Part shown: piece by piece, positions 1 through 6,294 of the stretch
Layout of the letters: each line of letters starts with the position of its first letter
Position numbering within the stretch: position 1 is the stretch's first letter
Program-made: the position numbers and the translations under genes
NCBI GenBank assembly: GCA_937922775.1
Contig: CALAKE010000232.1
Coordinates: forward strand, 1 to 7,125
Origin: an uncultured bacterium
Lineage (GTDB): Bacteria; Acidobacteriota; UBA890
DNA: 7,125 nucleotides
Direction of reading: 5' to 3'
Notes under the pieces: model-generated
The model's database searches: none
Seen by the model: only the letters and a program-made list of their open reading frames with translations
What the model was told of the DNA's origin: nothing

Positions 1-995
1 ACGTTGCGGAAGCGGTCGGGCTTGTCGAGTCCCTCGACCCAGGGTGGCCAGCGGACGTTGTAGGAGGGCTTGAACCTCGTGAGACGGGGCACGTACCAGC
101 TCTCTCGGGTAGCCGTGGCCTCGATGCCTTGAATGGCGAAGTCCGTGCACAGCCCGACGTGCTCGATGCCGCTAACATTCACAGCATGGTCGATGTGGTC
201 GACGTAGTCATCGAGGGATGCATCGGCCGTTGGCCCCACGAAGTAGCCGAGCGCCACAATTCCCACCATCCCGCCCCTCTCCCCGAGGGCGCGTAGGTGC
301 GAGTCGCTCTTTGCGCGCGGGTGGTAGTGGAGTGCCTTGCACATCGTGTGTGTGAAGGCGGGAGGTCGGCTCGAGAAGGCGATCCCGTCGGAGGTAGTCC
401 CCTCTCCACAGTGGGAAAGGTCTACGAGAATGCCCAGCTCGTTCATCTTCTCGACACAGTCGACACCGAAGTCCGACAGCCCCGACGCGAGGCGCTCCGT
501 GCAACCATCGCCGAGTAGGTTCCTGGAGTTATAGGTGAGCTGGATGAAACGTGTGCCTGCCTCGTAGAGCCGATCCAGGTTGTCTACGTCGTTGCCGATG
601 ACGGTGGCGTTCTGGAACCCCCGTATCACCGCCAGCTTTCCCTCCCGCTTGGCACGCTCGATATCGGCCGCGCGCGTGCAATCGATGAACACGTCGGAGC
701 GCTGCCGGATACGCTCCCGCCATTCTTCGAGAGCCCTCATTCCCACCTCGAAGTCGCGGCTCGCCAGGCTGGTCTGAATAGCCGTATAGCCCGACTCCCG
801 CCAAGCCGCGAATCCCGCATCGTCCCACTCCTGGTTCGTCAGGGAGTCGACGATGATGGAACGATCGTAGAGGGCGTCGATTTCAGGAGAAGGCCGCCTG
901 ACCTGCACAGGTCGCCGGGCCGATAGGCCCATAGTGGCCGTAGCTGCAGTGCCCATCGAGGCGCTCTCCAAGAAGTCACGTCGACTCATCTTCAT
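1..995 (-). CDS. Tat-exported M19 (membrane/renal dipeptidase-like) family protein, C-terminus cut by window edge
   Basis: 331 codons are visible and the frame stays open to base 1, so the C-terminus lies outside the window. A twin-arginine signal (SRRDFLESA, residues 4-12) and a short Ala/Met-rich stretch predict Tat export. M19 landmarks: LVDLSHC (His195), AFTHT (His216), HPRAKSD (Arg227) and GLCTDF (Asp285). The spacings between these four (21, 11 and 58 residues) equal those I recall between His198, His219, Arg230 and Asp288 of human renal dipeptidase. The family hydrolyses dipeptides with two zinc ions. Here the usual DGHND reads DSLTN (residues 50-54) and GVEGG reads GFQNA (126-130), so three zinc ligands appear changed to Leu, Asn and Gln; activity is therefore uncertain. 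The ATG at 995 forms an ATGA overlap with the stop of the propeller gene and has AGGGGGG (1002-1008) six bases upstream; ATG 989 is an alternative. Last visible gene of the tetR operon. Confidence 0.88.
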   Translation of the reverse strand, partial: MKMSRRDFLESASMGTAATATMGLSARRPVQVRRPSPEIDALYDRSIIVDSLTNQEWDDAGFAAWRESGYTAIQTSLASRDFEVGMRALEEWRERIRQRSDVFIDCTRAADIERAKREGKLAVIRGFQNATVIGNDVDNLDRLYEAGTRFIQLTYNSRNLLGDGCTERLASGLSDFGVDCVEKMNELGILVDLSHCGEGTTSDGIAFSSRPPAFTHTMCKALHYHPRAKSDSHLRALGERGGMVGIVALGYFVGPTADASLDDYVDHIDHAVNVSGIEHVGLCTDFAIQGIEATATRESWYVPRLTRFKPSYNVRWPPWVEGLDKPDRFRN

Positions 996-2152
996 GGGGA
1001 TCCCCCCTGTGTTTGACGAAAACGGAGGTAGAGCATGTTCGGTGCGTCCGATCGGGCGGCAACGATGTCGGGCAGGCCATTGCCGTCGACGTCGCCGATC
1101 GCCAACCCGTAGACGGCGCCCTCTCCCTTTCCCAAGTGGCTTCGCGTGAAATGATGGCCGCCCCCGGCATTGAAGAGCAGGGCACTCCGAGAGCCGGCAT
1201 TGCCGATCACCACATCTTCATCGCCGTCTCCATCGAGGTCGGCCACCGCCAAGGAATACACGCTGTCGGCAGGATCTCCGACCGCGCGCCGCTCCGCGAA
1301 CGAGGCGTTGCCGCGGTTGAGATACAGCCATACACCACCTTCGATCTGATCCCCCACAATGATGTCGAGCAGGCCGTCACCGTCGAGGTCACCGAGGGTC
1401 ACGGCGCGGGCTGCTGAACGACTGGGTCCCACAGAGTGGCGCTCGTCGAAGCCGCCGTATCCATCGTTGACGAACAGGTAGCTTTGGCCACCGTCACGAT
1501 GGGGCACGAACAAGTCGACGAACGCGTCGCCGGTCAGGTCGCCGGCCGCGATCGTCGTGGCGGATTCGCCCGACAGGACATCGCAGGCAGGGAAGCCTCC
1601 GTGGCCGTCGTTGAAGCACACGTAGTTGGCGCTGAGATTATCGGGGCCGCCGCGGTTGGCGACGATGATCTCAGGACGCTCGTCACCATTCAGGTCGGCC
1701 ACCGTGACGTTGCGCGTCGGCCACTCCGGATCGCCAAACGTACCGACGAGGCTGAAATGGCTCTGGCCGTCGTTGAAGTAGATGCGCTTGTCGTCGGGGC
1801 GATCATTGCCGACCACCAGGTCGAGGTCGGCGTCGCCGTCGAGGTCGGCAAGGGCCGCCGTGTAGGTGCGATCCGCCGAACCGCCAACCTCATGCCGGAG
1901 CGCGAACCCACCGGCGCCGTCGTTGAGCAGAACGACGTCAGCCAGGGGCCAGTGGCGTCCCTTCGCCAAAACGATATCGAGGTCACCGTCGCCGTCGAGA
2001 TCGCCGAGGCTGGCGTTGGCGCTGGTTTCAGCAGTCTCCTCGAGCGCCACGCCCCGACTGAACCGATCGCTCGGAGACCACTGCCCTCCTGGTGCGCCCT
2101 GCCCTGTCGAGGTCAGTACAACGAGAACCAATCCACAGACAATAGATTTCAT
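992..2152 (-). CDS. Secreted FG-GAP/VCBS seven-repeat beta-propeller protein
   Basis: 386 residues. A Sec signal peptide is visible (MKSIVCGLVLVVLTSTGQGA, cleavage probably near residue 20). The rest is almost wholly seven FG-GAP/VCBS repeats whose D-x-D-G-D-type loops start at Asp51, 103, 153, 205, 255, 305 and 354, spaced 49-52 residues apart, usually followed by an LLFNDGxGxF-like strand. Seven repeats are what a closed integrin-alpha-type propeller needs, with the loops as likely calcium sites. No enzymatic domain, membrane anchor or sorting signal is seen, so a binding or scaffold role outside the cytoplasm is inferred; the ligand is unknown. The start overlaps the tetR stop (ATGA) and has a strong Shine-Dalgarno, AGGAGG at 2157-2162. 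The stop overlaps the dipeptidase-like gene in the same way. The long open frames on the opposite strand are a by-product of the repeats. Confidence 0.92.
   Translation of the reverse strand: MKSIVCGLVLVVLTSTGQGAPGGQWSPSDRFSRGVALEETAETSANASLGDLDGDGDLDIVLAKGRHWPLADVVLLNDGAGGFALRHEVGGSADRTYTAALADLDGDADLDLVVGNDRPDDKRIYFNDGQSHFSLVGTFGDPEWPTRNVTVADLNGDERPEIIVANRGGPDNLSANYVCFNDGHGGFPACDVLSGESATTIAAGDLTGDAFVDLFVPHRDGGQSYLFVNDGYGGFDERHSVGPSRSAARAVTLGDLDGDGLLDIIVGDQIEGGVWLYLNRGNASFAERRAVGDPADSVYSLAVADLDGDGDEDVVIGNAGSRSALLFNAGGGHHFTRSHLGKGEGAVYGLAIGDVDGNGLPDIVAARSDAPNMLYLRFRQTQGGSP
1016..2014 (-). repeat. Seven tandem FG-GAP/VCBS repeats within the propeller gene
   Basis: Protein repeat of about 50 residues (about 150 bp) encoded seven times. 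Calcium-loop codons begin near 2002, 1846, 1696, 1540, 1390, 1240 and 1093. At DNA level the period shows as a recurring word resembling GTCGCCGTCGAGGTC on the plus strand (for example near 1375, 1825 and 1985). The loops read DLDGDGDLD, DLDGDADLD, DLNGDERPE, DLTGDAFVD, DLDGDGLLD, DLDGDGDED and DVDGNGLPD. Repeats 3 and 4 are the most diverged from the calcium-binding consensus. The copies differ enough that this is an old domain repeat, not a recent DNA expansion. Confidence 0.9.
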
Positions 2153-2790
2153 CGAGCCTCCTCTGGACCTTTGCCCGCGGACCGGCGGCGCGCGCGCATC
2201 CCGTCCAGCACCGTTCGTCCGGCCTGCCGTATCAGCTCATCGATGTCGTCGGTGGCCTGGATCTGCCCGTCGATCACCAATGATGCCAACCCGTGCACGG
2301 TGCCCCAGGCGACATATGCCTGTGCTCGGGCATCCTGCCGCTTGATCCGGCCGCTGCGCTGGTAGGCCTGGATAACATCAACCAGGTGTTCGTATAGGGC
2401 GTTGGCCGCCGCGCGCAGTTCCGGCAGGTCTTCGCGAGCCAGGGCCTCCTTGCCGTACATCAAGCGATAGTGAGCCGGATTCTCGAGGGCGAACCGCACA
2501 TACTCCTCGCCCATGCTCCGGAATCTCTCGATGCTGGCTCGCGGAGCGTCGGCGTCAATCGTCTCCAGTCGTTCGCGGAGGCGGTCGAACCCCGAAGCGG
2601 CGACCGCAGCCAGAAGCGCATCCTTGTCACCGAAGTGACGATAGGGAGCTGTCCGTGAAACGCCCAGGCGGTGGCCGATCGCCCGCATGGTCACGCTCGC
2701 GGCCCCTCCCTCGGCGATCATCTCGGCCGCTTCGGCAACCAGCGCCTCCCGAAGGTTACCGTGGTGATATGCGCTGCCCCTGTCGTTCAT
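2149..2790 (-). CDS. TetR/AcrR-family transcriptional regulator with WHG-type C-terminal domain
   Basis: 213 residues from the ATG at 2790. The N-terminal helix-turn-helix is typical: YHHGNLREAL (8-17), then VTMRAIGHRLGVSRTAPYRHF (33-53) followed by GDKDALLAAVA. The C-terminal half carries AWGTVHGLASLVIDG (161-175), the Trp-His-Gly signature of the WHG ligand-binding domain. Expected role: a dimeric cytoplasmic repressor released by a small molecule, ligand unknown. The frame is open to an ATG at 2922, but that start would put both palindromic operators and the promoter inside the coding region and add 44 residues ahead of the usual start, so 2790 is preferred. No Shine-Dalgarno precedes 2790, consistent with a leaderless message. 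The stop overlaps the start of the propeller gene by ATGA, so regulator and propeller are probably translationally coupled. Autoregulation through the upstream palindromes is inferred. Confidence 0.92.
   Translation of the reverse strand: MNDRGSAYHHGNLREALVAEAAEMIAEGGAASVTMRAIGHRLGVSRTAPYRHFGDKDALLAAVAASGFDRLRERLETIDADAPRASIERFRSMGEEYVRFALENPAHYRLMYGKEALAREDLPELRAAANALYEHLVDVIQAYQRSGRIKRQDARAQAYVAWGTVHGLASLVIDGQIQATDDIDELIRQAGRTVLDGMRARRRSAGKGPEEAR
2157..2162 (-). promoter_or_regulatory. Shine-Dalgarno of the propeller gene
   Basis: AGGAGG on the minus strand, four bases before the ATG at 2152 and inside the last codons of tetR. It is the best ribosome-binding site of the operon and fixes the start of the propeller gene even though the two frames overlap. 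Confidence 0.75.
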
Positions 2791-2796
2791 GCGGCA

Positions 2797-2825
2797 AGTA
2801 TCGCTGACAATGTTGACGACATCAA
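2797..2825 (-). promoter_or_regulatory. Candidate promoter of the tetR operon, leaderless
   Basis: On the minus strand a -35 element TTGATG (2820-2825) is followed after 17 bp by GATACT (2797-2802). The expected transcription start falls on or next to the A of the tetR ATG at 2790, so the transcript would have essentially no 5' leader. This agrees with the lack of a Shine-Dalgarno there. The -35 element lies inside operator site 1. The elements are seen in the sequence; promoter activity is inferred. Confidence 0.5.
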
Positions 2826-2827
2826 CA
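2811..2827. promoter_or_regulatory. TetR-type operator, site 1 (palindrome)
   Basis: TGTTGACGACATCAACA, an inverted repeat with TGTTGA / TCAACA arms around 5 bp; one more matching pair (A2810 and T2828) extends the arms to 7 bp. It covers the -35 elements of both the tetR promoter and the divergent promoter. Size and position fit a TetR dimer site, so binding here should repress in both directions. Assignment to the adjacent regulator is by proximity and by similarity to site 2. Confidence 0.75.
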
Positions 2828-2840
2828 TCGAGCCTATATG
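2813..2840 (+). promoter_or_regulatory. Candidate divergent promoter for the VanZ-like gene
   Basis: TTGACG (2813-2818), a 16-bp spacer, then TATATG (2835-2840), close to the sigma-70-type consensus. The predicted start, near 2847, is the centre of operator site 2, and the -35 is inside site 1, so the promoter is bracketed by the two palindromes. The leader to the VanZ-like start at 3003 would be about 156 nt. Confidence 0.5.
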
Positions 2841-2855
2841 TTGACGGTGTCAACG
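2839..2855. promoter_or_regulatory. TetR-type operator, site 2 (palindrome)
   Basis: TGTTGACGGTGTCAACG, with perfect GTTGAC / GTCAAC arms (2840-2845 and 2849-2854) around 3 bp. It matches site 1 at 13 of 17 positions and its centre is 28 bp away. It overlaps the end of the plus-strand -10 and the predicted start point of the divergent transcript. Confidence 0.75.
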
Positions 2856-3002
2856 TCGAATGCTCTGGCACGGCTGAATCTGCGTCTATATTCGAGATCG
2901 CGTAGGGGGCCATATGGGACACAGTTGCAGGGGATATCCTGGTGACCTCCAGTAGCGGGAACGGTTCGACTACGCTGGCGGCCCCATGGGCGGCGGCCTG
3001 AT

Positions 3003-3569
3003 ATGCGGCGAGCGGCCTTCAGCTTTTCCTCTCATCGAGAGCGGCACCTCTGGACCTGGGCGCTGGCCGTCGTGGTGGCGATCTACTCGACCCTCGGCCT
3101 GGCGCAGACTTTGGCCGGAGCACTGCGCGACCGCGGCCTGCTCGAAGCCACGTTTGTCTTCTGCTTTGTCCTGGTCTTGGCGACCATCGTGACGCAGGAA
3201 CTGAAGGTGCGGCCACGAGGAATTGAGATCGGAGTTGTGCTGGGCGTTGCGGCCTCATACCTGATGGTGTTTATCCGGATGGCAATCCCAGAGGAGCGCA
3301 CCCACCTCATCGAGTACGGCGTGGTAGCCGTCTTCATCCATGCAGCGCTCACGGAGCGGGCGAGCCAGGGTCGCCGCGTCCTCGTTCCCGCCCTGCTCGC
3401 CATTCTCGCGACGGCGCTGGTCGGAGTATTCGACGAGTGCATTCAGGCAATTCTGCCCAGCCGTGTGTTCGACCCCCGTGACATTCTGTTCAATGTCGTG
3501 GCAGCGGTGATGGCGGTCGCAGCGAGCGTGGCGCTGAATTGGGCGCGGAGGCGGAGCCCACGAGCCTGA
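3003..3569 (+). CDS. VanZ-like family integral membrane protein
   Basis: 188 residues with about five or six hydrophobic helices (roughly 17-37, 46-64, 75-92, 102-116, 128-146 and 158-179). The VanZ-type signature is clear: ERTHLIEYGVVAVFIHAAL (98-116), then GVFDECIQAILPSRVFDPRD (141-160) and DILFNVVA. Glu104, Asp144 and Glu145 are the conserved acidic residues in or near membrane helices. The prototype, VanZ, gives low-level teicoplanin resistance, but most homologues have no known job, so resistance should not be assumed. The ATG at 3003 is the only ATG or GTG in this frame after the in-frame stop at 2943; its ribosome-binding site is poor (GGGCGGCGG nearby). It is divergent from tetR across the operator pair, so control by that regulator is likely. 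Its stop faces the stop of the large membrane protein, with 66 bp between them. Confidence 0.85.
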   Translation: MRRAAFSFSSHRERHLWTWALAVVVAIYSTLGLAQTLAGALRDRGLLEATFVFCFVLVLATIVTQELKVRPRGIEIGVVLGVAASYLMVFIRMAIPEERTHLIEYGVVAVFIHAALTERASQGRRVLVPALLAILATALVGVFDECIQAILPSRVFDPRDILFNVVAAVMAVAASVALNWARRRSPRA

Positions 3570-3635
3570 CAACGTAGCCGGCAGGATTAGCAGCACCGGT
3601 GTCGGTCAACATTCGAGTCTCGGGAGGCCAACCGC

Positions 3636-5402
3636 TCAGGGAGGACCCGGGTCAGTGATCTCGTAGACCACGTCCTGGTCGAACACGGCGACCTCACGGA
3701 GCGCCTGCATCTCCTCCACCCGGCGACGCATTCCCTCGCGAATTCCAGGCCTGAGATCTCCATAGTGCACGATCAATCTGCGGGCACCCATTTCGTAGGC
3801 GAGCCTGACTGTCTCCCGCGAGGGGAATGCCTGCATGTCCCGACGGAAGGCCTCGTATCGATCCGAGGTGAAGCCGCTCGCCCCGTCCAGCCGCGGCTTA
3901 CCGTGGTAGAGGACGTACATCTGCCGGCGCAGGTCCGTCGAGCTTTCCACACTATTGCCGCCCGGGAGAGGGACTTCGAGAACCGGTCTCGTATCCGGCT
4001 GTTCCGCCAGCCAGCCGTACACGGGGGGCATCGAGGCACGATCCGGATACGGCACGAAGGGCAGGTCCGGACACCAGGCCAGAGCTCCAGATGCGAGCAG
4101 GGCGCCCGCCAGAAATGGGGAGCCGAAGCGTGGATACCGACGCGCGAGCACGTCAAGACCGTAGCCCGCCAGAACGGCGGTCGCCAACGCCACAAGGACG
4201 GCAAATCTACCCGGCGTCCTCATGCTGGAGAATCCGGGAACGAGGTAGTAGCAGGCCGCATAAGGCAGAGGAATCCAGAGGCAATACCCACCAACATGCA
4301 AGAACGGCCCGAGGGAGAGAACAAAGCCGGAAACCAGCAGCACCGGAAGGTATCCCAACTCTGCCCACCTTCCGGAGATGCCGCGGGCTCGCTCCAGCAT
4401 GGTTTCCCGGCCGCTCCGTGTTTCGAGAGGAGTCGGCCCCACCCCTCCCCGGCGGACCGCAGCAACCGCCACCGCGGCCAGGCACACCGCCACGAAACCG
4501 GGAAAGAATCCAGCCCAGTCAGCAGCCAGCGGCGGAAAGATCTGGGCCAATACGTTGTCTGAGCTCAAGCGCAGGTAGTCAAGGAGGTCTGCTGACAACC
4601 TAACGGTCTCGCTGAATGGGCGATCAAACTCCGGCATGGCCCGTTTCTGGAGGAGATATGGGAGGGCGCTCGGCGCTACCAGGACGGCGCTCATCGAAGC
4701 CAGTGCGGCCGCCTTTCCCCAAGGTAGCTGTCGCCATCGTCCGGGCTCCCGCAAGCCCTCCCACATCGTGAGCATCACGAGAGCCATGGCTAGATGAAAC
4801 GTCCCGTACCAGCCAAAGTAGCTCTGGACAACAAGGGTGAGCGCCGCCCCGATGCCATGGCCGGTATTCTGCGTGCGGAGAAACCTCACAGCGAAGAAGA
4901 GAGCCAAGGGCAAGAATTGGGTTTGGATCTGGTTCAAGCAGCCGAGGTGGCTGAACCGGTAGGGACAGAACGCAAAAAGGAACCCGGCGAGACAACTTCC
5001 CGACCTGGATATGCCGTAAAGCCTTGCGAGCCGGTAGGTGAAGTAGGCCGAGGCAACGAAGGAGAAGATAATCAGAGAGTTGTAGGCTGCCCCGAGTCCG
5101 AAGACCTCAATCAGAGGTCCGGCAAGCACCGCCTCCCCCAACATGTGATCCATGTAGGTGAGTGTCCGGACCTCGGGATAGAAGATCGGCGCGTTGAAGA
5201 CCTCGAGTGGATGGGTCGTCAGGCCATGCCATCCCCACCCGAGCAGAAACACATGCAACAGCGCGTCAAAAGGTGTGCCCACGGCGGGCAAGTGCGAGCT
5301 GAAGCTCCTGACGAGGGGCCAAGTCAGAACGATAGAGGCAAGGGTGTAGAACGGGACCAAGAGGAAGCTGCAGCGCCTCGAAAACCCTGATCCTTCCTGC
5401 AT
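3636..5402 (-). CDS. Large polytopic membrane protein, GT-C glycosyltransferase-like, function unknown
   Basis: 588 residues. About 11-13 hydrophobic helices fill residues 12-445, and a soluble, probably extracytoplasmic, tail covers about 450-588. The pattern resembles GT-C-fold lipid-linked sugar transferases: an acidic residue in the first outer loop (GTPFDALLH, Asp46), then NAPIFYPEVRTLTYMDHMLGE (70-90) and FAFCPYRFSHL (144-153). The tail has VLEVPLPGG (474-482) and LDGASGFTSDRYEAF (505-519), of a kind found in uncharacterised bacterial membrane proteins of this sort. These proteins are generally thought to move sugars from polyprenyl carriers, but I cannot name donor or acceptor. The start at 5402 is only 28 bp after the stop of the secreted-protein gene, so the two are probably cotranscribed; GGTG just ahead of the ATG is a weak ribosome site. 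I am confident of a membrane protein, less of the GT-C label. Confidence 0.85.
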   Translation of the reverse strand: MQEGSGFSRRCSFLLVPFYTLASIVLTWPLVRSFSSHLPAVGTPFDALLHVFLLGWGWHGLTTHPLEVFNAPIFYPEVRTLTYMDHMLGEAVLAGPLIEVFGLGAAYNSLIIFSFVASAYFTYRLARLYGISRSGSCLAGFLFAFCPYRFSHLGCLNQIQTQFLPLALFFAVRFLRTQNTGHGIGAALTLVVQSYFGWYGTFHLAMALVMLTMWEGLREPGRWRQLPWGKAAALASMSAVLVAPSALPYLLQKRAMPEFDRPFSETVRLSADLLDYLRLSSDNVLAQIFPPLAADWAGFFPGFVAVCLAAVAVAAVRRGGVGPTPLETRSGRETMLERARGISGRWAELGYLPVLLVSGFVLSLGPFLHVGGYCLWIPLPYAACYYLVPGFSSMRTPGRFAVLVALATAVLAGYGLDVLARRYPRFGSPFLAGALLASGALAWCPDLPFVPYPDRASMPPVYGWLAEQPDTRPVLEVPLPGGNSVESSTDLRRQMYVLYHGKPRLDGASGFTSDRYEAFRRDMQAFPSRETVRLAYEMGARRLIVHYGDLRPGIREGMRRRVEEMQALREVAVFDQDVVYEITDPGPP

Positions 5403-5430
5403 ATCACCAGTTCAGGCCTGCATCCCCTCC

Positions 5431-6099
5431 CTACTCCGGCACGACAACCTGCGGCGTCCACGTCGCAGGCATCCCTGCCCGGAAGTACTCCAGTGTGGCA
5501 CCCACGGGGAACGCAGGAATGTGTGCCATGGAGCGGAGCTCCTGTAGAGCGTCGGACGTGCTGACCCGTTCCCTCGCGCACACCAGAAACGCGGTTGTGA
5601 GGATTCTCGGATCGTCCGCATAGACCTGGGCGAAGCCCGCGGCGAACCCTCCGGTAACGACGACCAACGCATTCGCGTTGAAGGGTGGAATCTCCGTGAA
5701 GAATCCACTTTCATGGGCGATGACCGTGACCGATCCCTGAGGAGGGACCGTCGGTGTGGCCGAGCCGACACTCAAGTCGTCCCAGCCAAAGAACTCTACC
5801 TCGGCATCGATGCTGACGGCAGAGGTGTTCACCAGCGACACTGAGGTAAAGCACTGATTCGACCCTCCGGCATTCGTCTCCTCAGCACCCGCGTAACCGA
5901 TCCTCCACCGCAACGGCCCTACGGTTGACTGGGCAATACCGCTCTCCATCGGGACTCGCCGCTCGACCGCTGCGGTTTCCGTCGAGGACTCGGGCTCCAC
6001 GGCCATCGCCCTCGGGGCCTCCAGCTGTGTCATCGTCAGCGCCCAAACGCCCACTGCAATCATGCCATGCAACATCTTCGTACCGCGGTCACTACGCAT
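5431..6099 (-). CDS. Secreted protein of unknown family
   Basis: 222 residues, family not recognised. An N-terminal charged stretch, a hydrophobic core (MIAVGVWALTM, 13-23) and APRAMA-VE (cleavage probably after residue 33) indicate a Sec signal peptide. A low-complexity Glu/Ser/Thr linker (35-60) leads into a region rich in alternating strand-like segments (FTSVSLVNTS, AEVEFFGW, GSVTVIA, ALVVVTGGF), which suggests a beta-sandwich of about 150 residues. Two cysteines, 83 and 174, could pair after export. The start at 6099 has GGAAG five bases upstream; the ATG at 6075 has no comparable site. It precedes the GT-C-like membrane protein gene by 28 bp, hinting at a shared envelope or surface role. 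No catalytic motif is visible. Confidence 0.8.
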   Translation of the reverse strand: MRSDRGTKMLHGMIAVGVWALTMTQLEAPRAMAVEPESSTETAAVERRVPMESGIAQSTVGPLRWRIGYAGAEETNAGGSNQCFTSVSLVNTSAVSIDAEVEFFGWDDLSVGSATPTVPPQGSVTVIAHESGFFTEIPPFNANALVVVTGGFAAGFAQVYADDPRILTTAFLVCARERVSTSDALQELRSMAHIPAFPVGATLEYFRAGMPATWTPQVVVPE

Positions 6100-6294
6100 C
6101 GCAACTTCCAGGAAAAAGTCGACTCTCTTTTCTGAGTTTATGTATCACCTCTGGAACCTTGAGGTAAACAGGCATTTTCGGGAGAGCGTAGCTCCGGAGG
6201 ACGGCTGGCTTCGTGCTCGCGCGGGGTCGCTTTGCCCTGGTGGGGATGACCTCGGTATCCAGATCCTGCAGGCCGCAGACCCTCGGGCAGGCCC
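6100..6294. other. Non-coding gap between the M24 gene and the secreted-protein gene
   Basis: 195 bp with no convincing gene on either strand. The half next to the secreted-protein gene is more AT-rich than the rest of the window and holds the candidate promoter; the half next to the M24 stop is GC-rich. I found no hairpin followed by a T-run that would serve as a terminator for the M24 gene. Confidence 0.6.
6139..6168 (-). promoter_or_regulatory. Candidate promoter for the secreted protein / membrane protein pair
   Basis: On the minus strand TTTACC (6163-6168), an 18-bp spacer and TACATA (6139-6144) preceded by TGA, an extended -10 context. It lies in the most AT-rich stretch of the intergenic region, about 40 bp before the ATG at 6099. 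The match to consensus is only moderate. Confidence 0.35.

Noticed and set aside
996..1005. Perfect palindrome GGGGATCCCC next to the M19 start
   Set aside because: Too short and without a loop to act as a hairpin; it arises from the G-run of the ribosome-binding site followed by ATCCCC.
1436..2365. 309-codon open frame on the plus strand opposite the propeller and tetR genes
   Set aside because: It is antisense to two well-supported genes, and its Val/Ala/Glu-rich repeats are a mirror of the FG-GAP repeat codons in GC-rich DNA. No domain is recognisable.
2791..2922. Longer tetR start at 2922 (44 extra residues)
   Set aside because: The extension would be encoded by both palindromic operators and the promoter, has no family counterpart, and starts well before the usual short lead into YHHGNLR.
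2986..3192. 68-codon frame starting ATGGGCGGCGG, overlapping the VanZ-like gene
   Set aside because: Trp/Arg/Ser/Pro-rich out-of-frame translation of a clear membrane protein gene; no supporting motif.
3570..3635. Possible bidirectional terminator between the convergent stops
   Set aside because: Only a 4-bp stem (ACCG 3595-3598 / CGGT 3603-3606) with no T-run in either direction. A factor-dependent terminator cannot be excluded but is not visible.
3765..4562. 265-codon plus-strand open frame opposite the membrane protein gene
   Set aside because: Low-complexity Arg/Gly/Pro/Ser composition, no motif, antisense to a coherent multi-helix protein; typical GC-rich shadow. The same holds for 4794-5390 and 4091-4603.
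5324..5581. 85-codon minus-strand frame across the junction of the secreted-protein and membrane-protein genes
   Set aside because: Out of frame with both genes and Arg/Gly/Cys-rich; a shadow.
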